Below are positions 9,643 to 21,201 of a stretch of DNA of 25,546 nt, piece after piece (positions within the stretch are counted from its first letter, which is position 1; the number at the start of each line of letters is the position of its first letter). This DNA comes from Gymnopilus junonius (Eukaryota; Basidiomycota; Agaricomycetes; Agaricales; Galerinaceae): positions 1 to 25,546 of the forward strand of contig JADNYJ010000453.1 of NCBI GenBank assembly GCA_015501075.1, given 5' to 3'. Position numbers and translations under genes: made by a program. The notes beneath the pieces are model-generated. The model worked only from the letters and a program-made list of their open reading frames with translations, ran no database searches and had not been told where the DNA came from.

Positions 9643-12600
9643 ATGCCCTCTGGTAGTCGTTGGGGTCCATGGCGCTCGCTGCTGGTGTTGTCGCCTGTGC
9701 TTATTGGCTGTCCTCTGCTGTCGTACTTCCACCACTTCAGTGGGTCTTCATCTTGACTATTCGCAGCATTTTATCTTACCTTTTTATGTTCAGAACTACC
9801 GGAACCCATAACAGCCTTGTAAGGACGATACAAGAATGGTTTACCTGGTCTTCTATACGCTGACGCGATTTTAGAACGGATCCAATCACCAAGCTACCTC
9901 AAATCTCAGAGGACCGTATCCTCGGTGTCGCTAAACACCTTTCTGAAGGCATAGGCTATCGAACCGTAGGAACATACGAGCATGCTTTGGCGGACAATTG
10001 GATGGTCGAAGCGGCAACGCAAGTTAAGCATAATTGTGAAAGGATAGTCGAGCGGACTGGACGTAAACTAGAGTGTGAAGTCTGGCGACAGGAAGGCAGT
10101 GGGAATCATCGGTACGCGTTTTTTCGTCATCGACTCCTTATGCCATTCTGAGACAAGGTAGGTTCGACATGATGGGCAAGCGACTCTACAAGACCTACGT
10201 GAATCTCAGCAATATCATTGTCCGTATTCGGACGGAACACCTGAAGGCAAAGAACACGCCGTTCTAGTCAATTCACATCTCGACAGCACTTTGCCCAGCC
10301 CGGGCGCTGCTGATGATGCCTTGTCTGTTGGTGTAATGTTGGATTGTATGCGTGTGTTGATTGAAACTCCCGAGTGGTCTCCGAAGCATGCTATCATATT
10401 TGTGAGTTCTCATACCAGATTCGTGTATTTGAATCTCATCATAATCACCTAGTGTTCAATCATGCAGAAGAGTCACTTCAAGACGGTTCACACCTCTTTT
10501 CTACTCAACATCCTATTGCCTCAACGTAATTTGGATACTTTTTCAATTATTCAGTATGCTGATTTCTTAATGCCGAACAGCGTGCGAGCAGTGGTAAATT
10601 TAGAGGGCGAGTTGATGTTTCTTTAACTTACTCCCTTTTAGCTAATATTCCGACAGCTGCTGGTACGACTGGACGAGAAATCCTTTTCCAAGCAACCTCT
10701 GAGCAAATGATTGAAGCTTATTCACATGTCCCGAGGTGATTGACTGTTTACAATGCCTCGAAGCGTGGTTTACCGACGTATGACATCTGTAGACCTCATG
10801 GCACTGTTTTTGCCAATGACATCTTCAGTTCGGGAATCATCCTCTCAGAGTGCGTTCTTTCCATTTGATTGTCTTTGACGACAGCGTGATTTAGTTTCCT
10901 TGCAGCACCGACTTCCGCCAATTCGAATACTATCTCAACGTCACAGGACTTGACGTAATTCATCCAGTTCATTTTGCGTCATATTTTATTATATATCTGA
11001 CTTCATCCTCAGATGGCGGTTGTCGGAAACAGTTACCTATACCACATGCGTAAGGTCCGTTCAAATTCCATTTTGAAGTAAGAACCCCTTTTTGATTATT
11101 TTTTCTCCAGGATCTGGTCGAAAATATAGAGCCTGGCGTTGCACAGGTACGCACCCCTTTTTTCATAGTTCTTACTGTTTCAATGCGTTTATCATGCCCT
11201 TTTTGCCTTGTAGCACATGGGCGAAAACACTCTCGCCCTCCTAAAACACCTGTCATCTTCAGAATCACGGATTTCCTCTTTAACTGAGGGTTACAGTCGC
11301 CCAACCACCGTCTACTTTTCACATCTCGGACAAACTTTCTTCATCTACTCCTTCCAGACAGCCAAAGTCCTATACTCCGCCTTACTCATAGCCTCATTCG
11401 CGCTTGTACGATGGACCTATGTCGATCCTGCACCTGCACTGAAAAAGGGCAATGACGGATTTTGGAAAGAACAGGCCAAGGGAGCTGCGGCCGTTGTGTC
11501 AGGCACTGTTGGTACTTTGCTCGTGCCGAATGTGGTTGCAATCATTATGAGGAGTGCGCTGAACAAGGGGATGAGCTGGTTCAAGAGCCCAATGCTACCC
11601 CTGGGGCTTTATGCACCTGCTGCTCTGCTCGGTCGGTACTCTTATCTTTGCTATTGTTTTGCATCTTCTAACCAAGGTCCATGAAATTAGGTGCGCTGGT
11701 GTCACAATACCTCGTTGGCGAAATGCATGAGCAGTCTGTGTTCACAACGACCCTATTACTGCAAGCAACCTTGGCACTTGGCGTGCAGATGGCCAATGTA
11801 GGCTCTGCGGCGATATTTTTCTTGAACGCGTTACCCATTTTCATCGCCTTGGTGGTGAATACTATCTTAATCGGTTCGACGAAGAGAATTTCTCTTTGGA
11901 CATATGGATTGGGTCAGACGTTGCCTTCCGCCACCGGATTACTTATGTTATATGGCGTGCTCGACGTTTTCGTTCCCTTGGTGAGACCAAGAAGCATCCA
12001 CGCCCCTTGTAATTTACTCACTTCAACCCGACAGACAGGACGCATTGGTGCCGATGCACCTGCTGATAACATTGTTGCCACCATCATTGCAAGTCTGGGA
12101 GCAATGACACTCCCTCTTGCGCTTCCCTTTGCACATAGATTTGGACGACGTGCTCTCCTTAGAGGTATCATCTACACGAGTATGGCTACTGCACTTTCCA
12201 TGGCATTTTTTGCCACATTAGATCCATTTGATAGCATGCATCAGAAGCGGCTTTTTATTCTACACACGGAGAATGTAAGTTTTTTCCGTTTATACCTTTG
12301 GCTTTGCGTTGAAGCTTACTCTTCTTTCCTCTGTAGGTCACATCGAGCGAACACCATCTACACCTTGCTACAGCGGACGGCGCGCCTGGATTTCATCGTT
12401 TAGTGGAGGAGATTGCGGAAGAGTTCAGTGCGACAGGCATGACGCCTGTTCCAATCGTCATGAACGATGATAACAGCGACTGGGATAACCTATACCCTTT
12501 CTCCGCAGTGAGTATTCCATGCCTTTTACCGCAATCAGCTTTTGGTTGACAATTGATTGCTTATAGTTTTTGACGCCTTACAAGATACCCTTGGCCATTG

Positions 12601-13129
12601 ATCCAAGTTATGTCTCGCCGTGGCCTCTTCCAGCAGTTCGTGGTTATGGCTGTTGAACATAATGAACATTTCTTACCGGGGACGCGAAATCTTACTGTCC
12701 ATGTTTACATCCTGGACTAATTTGGACAGGTAGGTTCTTTTCTGAAAACGCCGACTTTTTAGGGCATTTGCTGACTTTGCCATCCAGTCGTCGCCTTCGA
12801 CGCTTACGTCCTGCAATGGTCCATAGACGACAACCCGCAAATGAGTACGCCCGCACCACATCAAAGAAGGCTCATTTTACGGCACCGACACCTACTCCTT
12901 TGACATGGTCGTCAAAATGCCTTCAGATGAACCTGAAGATACGAGAATACTCATCAACTTCATAGGCTTGGAGGAGAAGGGTATGTGGCCTGCGAAGAAA
13001 GCCGTGAAAGCACAGGGCGGTGCGTCCATGCTTTTCTTCGAGGAGCTGGATCAGTGGTTAGACGAGAAGACCGGTGGCGAGGTGGATGCACTGTTGATGG
13101 GTTCGGTTGCTGGAATCGCCCATATTTGA
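9643..13129 (+). CDS. PFF1: M28 family membrane metallopeptidase (Pff1/ERMP1-like, vacuolar)
   Basis: A zinc exopeptidase domain fused to a multi-pass membrane domain, about 862 aa. Yeast Pff1 lies in the vacuole membrane; the animal relative ERMP1 is in the ER. Exons: 9643-9739, 9794-9818, 9875-10111, 10162-10401, 10453-10525, 10581-10606, 10657-10735, 10793-10849, 10906-10954, 11013-11054, 11111-11146, 11214-11631, 11691-11980, 12035-12274, 12337-12507, 12567-12729, 12788-13129. After an N-terminal hydrophobic anchor come the metal motifs: NSHLDS (H159), GAADDA (D171/D172), FNHAEES (E206/E207), LSDTDF and YLYHMRKD. Exons 12-14 encode about eight membrane helices. The C-terminal lumenal part has HPGLIWT, AFDAYVLQWSIDDNP and EKGMWPAKKAVKAQGG. 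Frame corrections are needed at 10230-10231 (+G), 10399-10401 (+T), 12642-12643 (-G), 12708 (+C), 12839-12841 (+A) and 12854 (+C). Intron 6 (10607-10656) is GC-AG. Confidence 0.94.
10607..10656 (+). other. GC-AG intron in the M28 peptidase gene
   Basis: The exon VRAVVNLE ends GAG-G at 10606, and the next exon starts CTGCTGGTACG at 10657, together reading NLEAAGTTGRE as expected in M28 enzymes. The intron between starts GCGAGT and ends CGACAG. GCGAGT fits the known GC-donor consensus GCRAGT, so this is a credible minor-class U2 intron. Confidence 0.78.
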
Positions 13130-13538
13130 GTTGGGCTTTTATTGTTTCTTGATAGACCACCACTTGTAGCTTTTGAAACGAACCATCATTCGATTGTTTA
13201 TTTGACAGTAAATCATTCTCTTCGTACAGGAGATATATAACATACCGTATATTCTACTAGGTTGAACTAGCATTTTACGTCGACGACAACATACTTTAGC
13301 CATGACTCATCTGTTGGGGCGTCGTAGTCTCTTGCACCAGCACAATTTCCTCCTCAACATATTGCACTGGAACCAGCTCGCTGCCAGTTTAGATCACTAG
13401 GTAATGCTGGACTGATGTCATCGAGTACGCTTCAAGTGTCGAGTTCATATGTTACAGTGGGACAATGGAGAGCCAGATAAGGCTCTACGAACCAACTGCT
13501 CTCGTATTACTTGGCGGGTTCATATGAGGCAATAACAA
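13130..13538. other. Convergent 3' spacer between M28 peptidase and AT-hook protein genes
   Basis: About 400 bp between two facing stop codons, holding both 3' untranslated regions. It is AT-rich near 13195-13275. No coding potential or structured RNA was recognised. Confidence 0.45.
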
Positions 13539-16500
13539 CTATTGAGAAGGAATGATCAATATTGACAAGAACAGAAGATAAGTCGCATAATCACGAATCG
13601 ATGTCCCATCCCTCTTGATCGAGTACTTGAGGACGCAAAGTTAGTACCCAATGCCAGAGCTGAAGGAAGGGGGCTCACATCAAAGTCATCTCCAAACAGA
13701 ACGGCCATGTCCCCATGCATGAGGGTCAGAATAAACGTTGATTTATCATCTTTCTTGGAAGCTTTTGCTTTCTTGGGAGATCCCGATGCTTCCGCGTTAT
13801 CATTCGAACTAGATGCCTTCAGAAGTGACACAGGAAGAGTTTCTTCCTCAAGCTCTTCCTCATCTTCAGCGGCATATGGTTCAGTTGACGTAGAGACGGA
13901 TATATTCCACCACGGATTGTACTCTCTCTTGCTAACATCTAATCTTTTGCTTGGAAGTATCTCGACTGACTTGAGGTGTAGCGCTAAAGCGACGTCGCAA
14001 CCGAGGCAAAGAATCATTACTGGATTCTCCTTTGCATGGAAAGGCCCGGAGCCTGTATTCTGCCGGGTTTCAAACTTAAGAAACGAAAATTGAGTGATGA
14101 TGGGATACGAACTTTCTTTGTCCCAACCGTCACCCAAGAAATTATCTTCAACTTATTGATCGACAGAGATTCCTTTGAGAGACGAGCAAACCCCGTGGCT
14201 TCATTGACGATGAGTTTCTTAGCATCATTGACAGCAGGAGGAACGTTTGTCCAGTCCGCAGCGGCTGAAGAATTCTTGAGGCCTTCAGGGCGGCTGGCAG
14301 AATAAGAAAAGTAAGGAGCTAAAGAAAGGCCAATCAATCATGAATTATTACATAAATAATCAGACACCCACAGCCATCTCCGAAACCTCTGAACAATTCA
14401 ACTCCCAGTTGGATGTCTTCCAGTAGCTTGTTCGCGTTGGCTTGCAATGGAGGATAGTTACCCGTAAATATATGTTTGATGTATGGCTTAGAAGGCACGT
14501 CATCTCGCAGCTCATAAGTGATCGCTCTCATCCCCCCATCGAAACTTGCGATCTCAGGCTCCAAAATTGAAGGATAGGTATTATATGGCAGCGAGACCGG
14601 CAGACGATCCTGCGGATCTCGCATAGTGAATAAGGACAGAGCGTATGGCGCGACAGTGATCTTCCCCTAGTAAGAACACGATTCAACCAAACAGGCAGCA
14701 GGTGATACGGAAACGACGAAGACGTACTGACCTTGCACGCCGTACTTGTACAATAGCGATGCCTCAGTGCTCTCTGGTAGTTAACCTTGCCACATGTATT
14801 GCATAACCACCCACGAGGAAATGAGAGATCCCTCACTGTCTTCCCAAAAGGCGCTAAGAGGTACGTAGGCAACAAGCTCTCATACAGCTCTCGGAAGTGA
14901 TGATGCCTGAATTGGTATTCATGATGCACCAACCGTGCTTGGCGATATTTGGATGTCGTTAGGACGTGGTCTTCTGGCTCTTCAGGCTGCTGAGTCGCGG
15001 CGCGGAAGTTGGGTGGTGCTGACGAGACTGGAGGTTGCGATGAAGCAGCGATGTCCTCGTCAATGGCTGAGAATAATGGCGGTGGCGGTTTATAAGGAGG
15101 TCTCCACCACGGATCCTCCAGGACTTCAGGGTCGATGTTGGGCATGATGAATTCCTCGCCACCGGGGGCCCATCGGAGTCGGAATCGCCACTCGACCCGA
15201 CCAGATAGTGACAGACCATCGAGAGCTTGAACCTTGCGGTCCATAGTGACGCGAGCCTCCTATTAGAAGGATGACGAAAAATCATGAAACTTTCAGAAAT
15301 TGAAACCAAATTTGTGTAGAAAGGTACATACCTGGATGCCCAATATCCTGAAGTAGCCCATCATAACATAGCCCATCTCCTTCGGCATATCTAGAGCCCA
15401 GTATTGGTTAAGCAAACCCCGAGACACAATGAGAGTGATTGGCCTCCCATACAGGTACGAATCCACCATAGCCTGGAGTTCTTCCGGAATTGGAGACGGA
15501 ACATGGTCCACTAAGTGTTCTTGGAAGGTCTTAGGTCTTAGACACTCATCTTCCTTTGGCGTCGGTCCAGCAACGCCGACTATAGGATGAACCGGTGCAG
15601 CCTCTGTAGCCAAGTTGGAATCTAACGTATCTTGGCCTGTAGTTAGTTTAGTTGGGCTATTCGCGGGCTCCTGTTCCTGAGCGTTCCCAATTGTGGACGC
15701 TGGACCCGCCAAAGGCAGTGGCGTTGGGTGTAGAGGTTGTCGTTGACGCTGCCTTGAAATGATATCTCTAGCGGTTGCTGCGAGAGCATCCCATCTGGAG
15801 GCAGACGAAGGCATCTTCGCGTGGAAGTGGTATTGGTATTGGGAGGGGCACCAAATTGCCCTGTCGGTCGTGGCTCTGAAAAAGGTGAAGACATCGTTGA
15901 AGGATTAACTTGCTTCATGTGAGAGGCGCTCTCAGGACCAGTATGAAGGGTTTCTTTTCAGACCTCTGCCCCTGACTTTGCCAATTCGAGGGAAGTGGAG
16001 GCGCGACAGACCCTCGTGGCGCAGGCGGATGCGCTACATCTGCATTGTCCAAAAGTTTATGTATAGCTTCTGGATTGTCGTATTTCATACCTGAGGTAAT
16101 AGGAGAAGGTGAATGGATGATGTTCAGATGTTCATTTGAGAACGGGGATAATGAGTTGGGCTGGGTATACGAAAGTGATGGTGTGTGATGTACTGCGCCT
16201 GGATAAGCAGTGGCGGGGTAAGTCCAAGGTTGAGAAGGAGGAGGATGGGGTATCGGGAAAGGAAGATGAGGTATTGAGGTAGAATATCCATTCATGGTGG
16301 AAAGAGATGGGGTCGGAGGAACAAAATTTGATTCCGCAGGAGCTTCGCCTCTCGGTGCCCAATGCGGAGTATTATCCGAAAGTGCAGATGCAGGAAGAGG
16401 TGGAGGAGGCATCAGACTGGCGTCATCTCGGGAGCGAGACTGAGGCAGACTTGCAGAAGCTGAATGTTTCTCCTCAATAGCTCTAGCTATGGGTAAAACC

Positions 16501-17926
16501 TCAGCGGCGGCGACTTTGGTCTTTGGCCTGCCTTTCTTCTTGGACACCTTCTTTCCAGCACTAGCATCCAATTGATGAGTTGAAATCCCAGAACCACGCG
16601 GAGCATCCGAGTCCAGAGCCATAGGATGGCCACTTCCCTCAACATTCGTGCTGGTAGAATCTATCGGCAATGAAGGTGCAGCGAAGTTGGTCGTCGTTTG
16701 AGGAGCTTCAATTTTATCTTTACATCCAACGTCTTTCATAGGAATATCGTGTTGCGCAAACGAAGCCTTTTTTCCCTTCGGGAAATCGTACTGAGGTGCG
16801 CGCCGAATTTTGGTTGATGATCTGGCAGTCGAGGCGGAGGCAGTGTCCGAGCTTTGGGGTTCAAATGGGCCTGGTTCTGCTTTGATAGTGGGCAAGCTGG
16901 GGACAACGGCAGCTTCGAGAGGTGCTTCAGGCTCTTGTGCAATGGATTCCATGGGTCTCGGACCTACAAACGACCGGGTGCTAGAATGGACATCGTCGAA
17001 CTTCAGCGTGCAAAGAGATGGATATTAAGAAGACAACGTACGTGACAAGGTCTAAAGAATATTCATCCAGTCCATCTTTCCGAACTCCAAAGACAGTGGT
17101 GTTCTTGTCATCCAGCAGCAATACAGGCGTTTCGTAGAATTCCCAGGACATTCCATTGAAGGACTTCGAGCCGGCCATTTCTGGCATAATCGCCAACAAC
17201 TCTTCTCTGCTCTTGTTTCTGGTTAGATGAGAGTGTAGGTTGAAGAGACAGAGAACTAACAGCGGTCCATATCCTCGGTTTAAGGGTGGTTTTCAGGGGA
17301 GAAGGTTGAGAAGTATTTCCTGGGACTATTGCCGCTGACGGAAGCTGCAAGGGTACTATTTTCCATTTGAGCTGTGGAAGGCCTGTAGTTTTCTTGTCTA
17401 AAATTGCGTTCAGCTACGGACACAAGGTCTAGAGATAGATAGTCAACGGTTACCTGTCGCTTTTCCTTTTTTCTTTGGCAATTCCGCCGGAGGTGGGGCA
17501 GCCGGTGGCAAAGTTGATGGTGCGATAGTGATTTGAACAGTGGAGGTTGCTTCGACTTGATCATTTGCCAGTCAGCGTAGGCGTCGTTCGTAAAACAAAT
17601 ATCCTTACCATTTGCTAATTTCTTTGGCCTTCCCCTAAGTTTCTTCTGCTCCTGCTGTGGCGCCGAGGTCGGTGCTGTTGGGACTGATTGACTTGTTCCA
17701 GCCGTGGATAATTTGGCAAGGGAGCTTGTAGCGGGACGCTGCTGAACGTTGACTTTAACGCGTTTCTTGGGTCTTTCTTCGCCCGTCTTCTCGCTCCTGA
17801 GGCGCTTTTTGCCTGCAACGTACCCATTAGGATTCGCCGACCACGCATTGCGAGAAGAAACATACCAAGGACAGACTCTGACGGAGTAGCCAATAATGGA
17901 TCCGGTGCTTGTTTAACTCTGGCCAT
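13539..17926 (-). CDS. Large AT-hook / zinc-ribbon protein with AlkB-like C-terminus
   Basis: A nuclear-looking protein of about 1,279 aa. Exons (transcript order): 17866-17926, 17609-17812, 17454-17555, 17261-17397, 17042-17211, 15332-17000, 14732-15259, 14368-14666, 14113-14318, 13679-14052, 13539-13625. The N-terminus is basic with an AT-hook (RGRPKK, about residue 80). A conserved block follows (KPRIWTASREELLAIMPEMA, WEFYETPVLLLDD, FDDVHSSTRSFVGPRP), then a long Pro/Ser-rich linker with a second hook-like KKKGRPKTK (about 380). SSASRWDALAATARDI and PSPIPEELQAMVDSYLYGRP precede a four-Cys ribbon WLCNTCGKVN...HRYC..C (about 933-957; C-x2-C-x3-N-x9-C-x4-C, RanBP2-like). The C-terminus PVMILCLGCDVALAL...LMHGDMAVLFGDDFDYSIKR resembles the second half of AlkB-type 2-oxoglutarate dioxygenases, but I could not place a full Fe-binding HxD...H triad. 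Probable frame errors: 17041-17042, 15946-15947, 15816-15817, 14367-14369, 14112-14113. The family is recognised only loosely; the enzymatic assignment is inference. Confidence 0.75.
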
Positions 17927-18613
17927 TGGATATTGAACAGAAGTTTCAGAAAGAAGCCAGCGAGTTGACCTCTCTGTCTTTACTGTTAGGAGGACATTGA
18001 AGTCGGTGCTGCAAGCCTAATCGCTTAGAAAATGGATTGCCGATCATGCCGCTATTTTAGGCTCATGTGATCGTCGCGTCGCGTAATAATAGGAGTATAT
18101 TCATATTTCAACAATTTCATCAAACGTCCTCTCATTATCAGAGGTATTCCAAAATAAAGGAAGACGGAAGAGCGCAGGTGAATATTACAGAAGTGAAGAG
18201 TATGACAAAGTGTTGAAGGAAGCGACCTGAAGGCAGATCAACTACGGCACAATCATTTATACATTCCATTACCCATATCTCGTGCTTATGGGTTAAGAAA
18301 AACACCATTTTTTTTTACAAAACACGGTCTACAAATCTACTTTTTATTTTTGCGAGAATGAGTTATGCCTGTCCACATATTTATGAATCCTAAGAAAGGA
18401 TGTGTGACAGTGCAATTGGGATTCACGAATGAGAGAATATGTTGGTTGCTTCAAATTTAAATTTTGAGTTGCTTGAGGTGGCCCTAGTTGGCCGAAATGG
18501 GAGCCTGGGAAAAAAGAGCCATGAGGGACGACTAGAGGATTGACCTGCCAAGCGAGAAATTAAATAGGGTCAACTACATAGTCATGTTCAACACTCACGG
18601 TCTACCGAATTTA
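17927..18613. other. Intergenic region between AT-hook protein start and GNAT B stop
   Basis: This 687 bp holds the 5' region of the AT-hook gene and the 3' end of GNAT B (both on the minus strand). It contains AT-rich tracts, for example T/A runs near 18305-18350. No gene or RNA was recognised. Confidence 0.45.
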
Positions 18614-19271
18614 TTATTTCAAAGCATTAGGCTTTTTAGCTTCTAAGTAGACGCTATCGCACCACCCTATATGAGTCTCGAAAGTGTTCTTCTCCCTCCC
18701 AACCTCCATAAACCCAAACTTTTTCAATAACTGTATGCAACTTTCGTTGCGCGGGTCTGCATCTGCCTTGACTAGACCTTGAGCGCTTTTATTTTCTGTC
18801 CAAAATTTATTAAGAAGAACTTGAATTGCCTCAGAGGCATAGCCTTTTCCCCAGTACTCGCGATTGAAGATGAATCCAATCTCATCATCGTCCCAAATGC
18901 CCGCAATTCCGATAACTGTTGGTTTCGGTTCTCCTAGCGCACATGTCGTGGCATTATTATCTGCCACAGAATCAACTAGGCATACCACAAACTCAAGTTT
19001 GCTGTGATACGGGGATTCAATCATCATGTCGATGAAATCCTGGGTCTCTTCTACACTCGTGTGGACGGCCGTGGACCTGTCAATCGCATTCATGTAGTAG
19101 GTGACACGCACTGTACCTGCCATGTTTCTAAGCTACTTACCAATATTTCATTGCTTCTGGGTCCTCGAACCATTTCCTGAATGCGGGAAGATCGTCTTCT
19201 TCAGCTCCGCGAAGGAGAAGCCTTTCTGTCCTAATTTCCGTTCTCTTGAACCTCTTCTTTGATGATGCCAT
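18614..19271 (-). CDS. GNAT family N-acetyltransferase B (paralogue of GNAT A)
   Basis: A 197-aa RimJ/RimL-like acetyltransferase. Exons 19141-19271 and 18614-19076, with a 64 bp intron (19077-19140) splitting the Trp codon of EAMKYW in phase 2, exactly where GNAT A is split. The N-terminus has seven extra residues (MASSKKRFKR start), then TERLLLRGAEEDD. The acetyl-CoA loop is WGKGYA (residues 119-124), preceded by IGIAGIWDDDEIGFIF; motif B is ADADPRNESCIQLLKKFGF. In the last 47 alignable residues, 36 are identical to GNAT A (ending ETHIGWCDSVYLEAKKP), whereas the middle loop (residues about 80-97) differs completely. The frame is intact. The start at 19271 is supported by the correct in-frame splice; the downstream in-intron ATG would lose the beta1 strand. 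Substrate unknown. Confidence 0.93.
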
Positions 19272-21201
19272 CCCTGTTACAGATCCGAGAGTGAGTTTAG
19301 TGGTAGAGGTTGGAATTATGAAGTGCTGTATATAAGAAATATGGATTTAACATGACTCATCCGGCTCTGAAATAGCTGCGTTTAGGCTGTGCAGTTGATA
19401 GGGCGGTGTATAAAGTTTAGCTCGACACGAGGCATCATCGGTAAGATGTCTGCCTATTAATTTTAAGAGGTCGGACTTCACCGCTGCATCTCATTCTGAG
19501 TTGCATTGGGTTGCATTTGGAATCCGGATAAACTTCGTTGAGCAATGCGCCACATTTACCATCTCCGGACTAAATAAGTCGTGATCGATCGATCACTGAG
19601 GCTTACTTCCCGGAAGCGGACAATTTCCAGTACACATCCAGTCCCGGCCGGAGAGTACCTTGTATTCTGCAATCGGATTTAAAGAGAGACCTCGTCCTTA
19701 GAAATCAGGGCACGGGTACCGCTCGGTAATGCGCCAGACGGGTCCCCGTAAAACTGGTTCCTCATCTGGCAAGGGAAATAATTACCGACTAAGTATGCAG
19801 TCGGTCTTTGAATACTTCCGAAACTCATCCGCTGACCGTATAGGTACTTCAACTATACTCCCGAGAAGTCATTCAGAAGTCACTCTACCGGTAGACAACG
19901 AGAAGCCGACGGGGTTTTTTCCCTGCACCAGATTTAATGGAAGACATCGTGTCATCTACGGTCCCATTGAAGGTCTAAATTTAAATTGGGATGTAATGTA
20001 CGGTTCAAGGTTTGCCGGCGGAGGACAACAACGACGAGGTTGTGAAGGGGACATGCTTAAAGTACACGGGCTGTTTATACATTGAGAAAATCGAAAGAAT
20101 AGCTCATGTCACGAGTAAAGGAGAGTTGGCGTCAGGATCTTGCTTATCCCAAAAAGAAATCAGTGAAGCACACTGCTCGTTTGTTAGGCAGTTTTCTGCC
20201 AGAAGACAGAGCAATACTATGCCTGTAAGAGGGGAATTCAAAGAATGCAAGGATAGACGGCTGGATGATTTTTGGACAGTACTAAGACGGCACCGAACCA
20301 TCATACATATGACCATACATACCACATGGTGTTTCTTCAAATCCGCCCTGAAATCGTTGATACCTGTGGTAGACGTGTGGAAGTGAAAAGTTTGTATAAA
20401 TATACATCCAACGATCCGGCGGCTTGATACCCAGTAAACTTTAAAATGCTCACATCGAAAGGGAATACCAGATACCGTGAGCCGAGAGCGAGGCACCGGG
20501 GGAGGGGAAATCAAAGGAAAAGATGTAGTCGAGGTCCACGGATTTAGAAGTCAAGATAGATGGCAAAGAAGTCAGAAGTGATAAATAATACCCAAGACGC
20601 TGGCTACTACTATGTAACAGGCGTCGGGTGCAAAATACTCCACAACGCAGAACATTTCTTGGCATTTTCTCGCTGACAATAAGAAAATCATATCCTCTCC
20701 TTAGACTTGGCTCAAAGCAGCTGAGAGCATATGACACTACGACCATGATGACTCTTGCGACCTGTCGCTCCATGTCTCCCAAAATGATTTGATGATTGCT
20801 CCCAATGGAAAAAAGCAGGAAATTTGTATTATCCTGGGTAAAGAAGCCTATGTTTAGGCTACTCTACAGCTTTGATTGAGTCGGGACTCGGATCTTCAAG
20901 TATGAGAGAAACTCCCATGGTAGGTAGATATGGGCTGAGAGTTTTGTAGTAATTCAGTAAGGGCTAGAATGAAGAGCTAGGCAAGGAAGGCCGGTGCAAC
21001 GCATCGTTTTATTTGGGATATTCATTGCTTTGATGCTTGAGGGTAGTTCGTGACAAAGGTACGAATAATAAGTTCAACGGCAGTCCATAGCACAACGAAG
21101 CTGGTCAAGAAAACAGGTTTAGATATTGTTTTCGGAAGCAAACAACGCCGCCTCTGAAGGACATGTACATATACGACATCATACCATGCGTCTCAGCCAC
21201 C
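19272..21201. other. Gene-poor region, 1.9 kb
   Basis: The longest stretch without a supported gene. Open frames of 110-136 codons occur (for example 20450-20782 and 20104-20514 on the minus strand, 19729-20085 on the plus strand). They overlap in different frames and show no family motif, no coherent splicing and no third-base preference visible by eye. A lineage-specific gene cannot be excluded. No repeats typical of a transposon were seen. Confidence 0.35.

Noticed and set aside
11681..12403. A separate 240-aa membrane protein
   Set aside because: This is exons 13-14 of the M28 peptidase read through unspliced introns; the splice sites at 11691, 11980/12035 and 12274/12337 join it smoothly to both sides.
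15332..15814. An independent gene starting MPSSASRWDALAATARDI
   Set aside because: The upstream sequence stays coding in adjacent frames (HTGPESASHMKQVNPSTM, FGAPPNTNTTSTR) right up to this Met, with no room for a promoter. Two single-base homopolymer losses explain the frame changes, so one gene is simpler, though a split remains possible.
7698..19271. Inverted GNAT genes as terminal parts of a large mobile element
   Set aside because: Similarity is confined to the coding exons at protein level. No shared flanking DNA, target duplication, transposase or helicase was seen.
20104..20782. Minus-strand open frames of 136 and 110 codons as a gene
   Set aside because: They overlap in different frames, lack motifs and show no convincing introns or codon preference.
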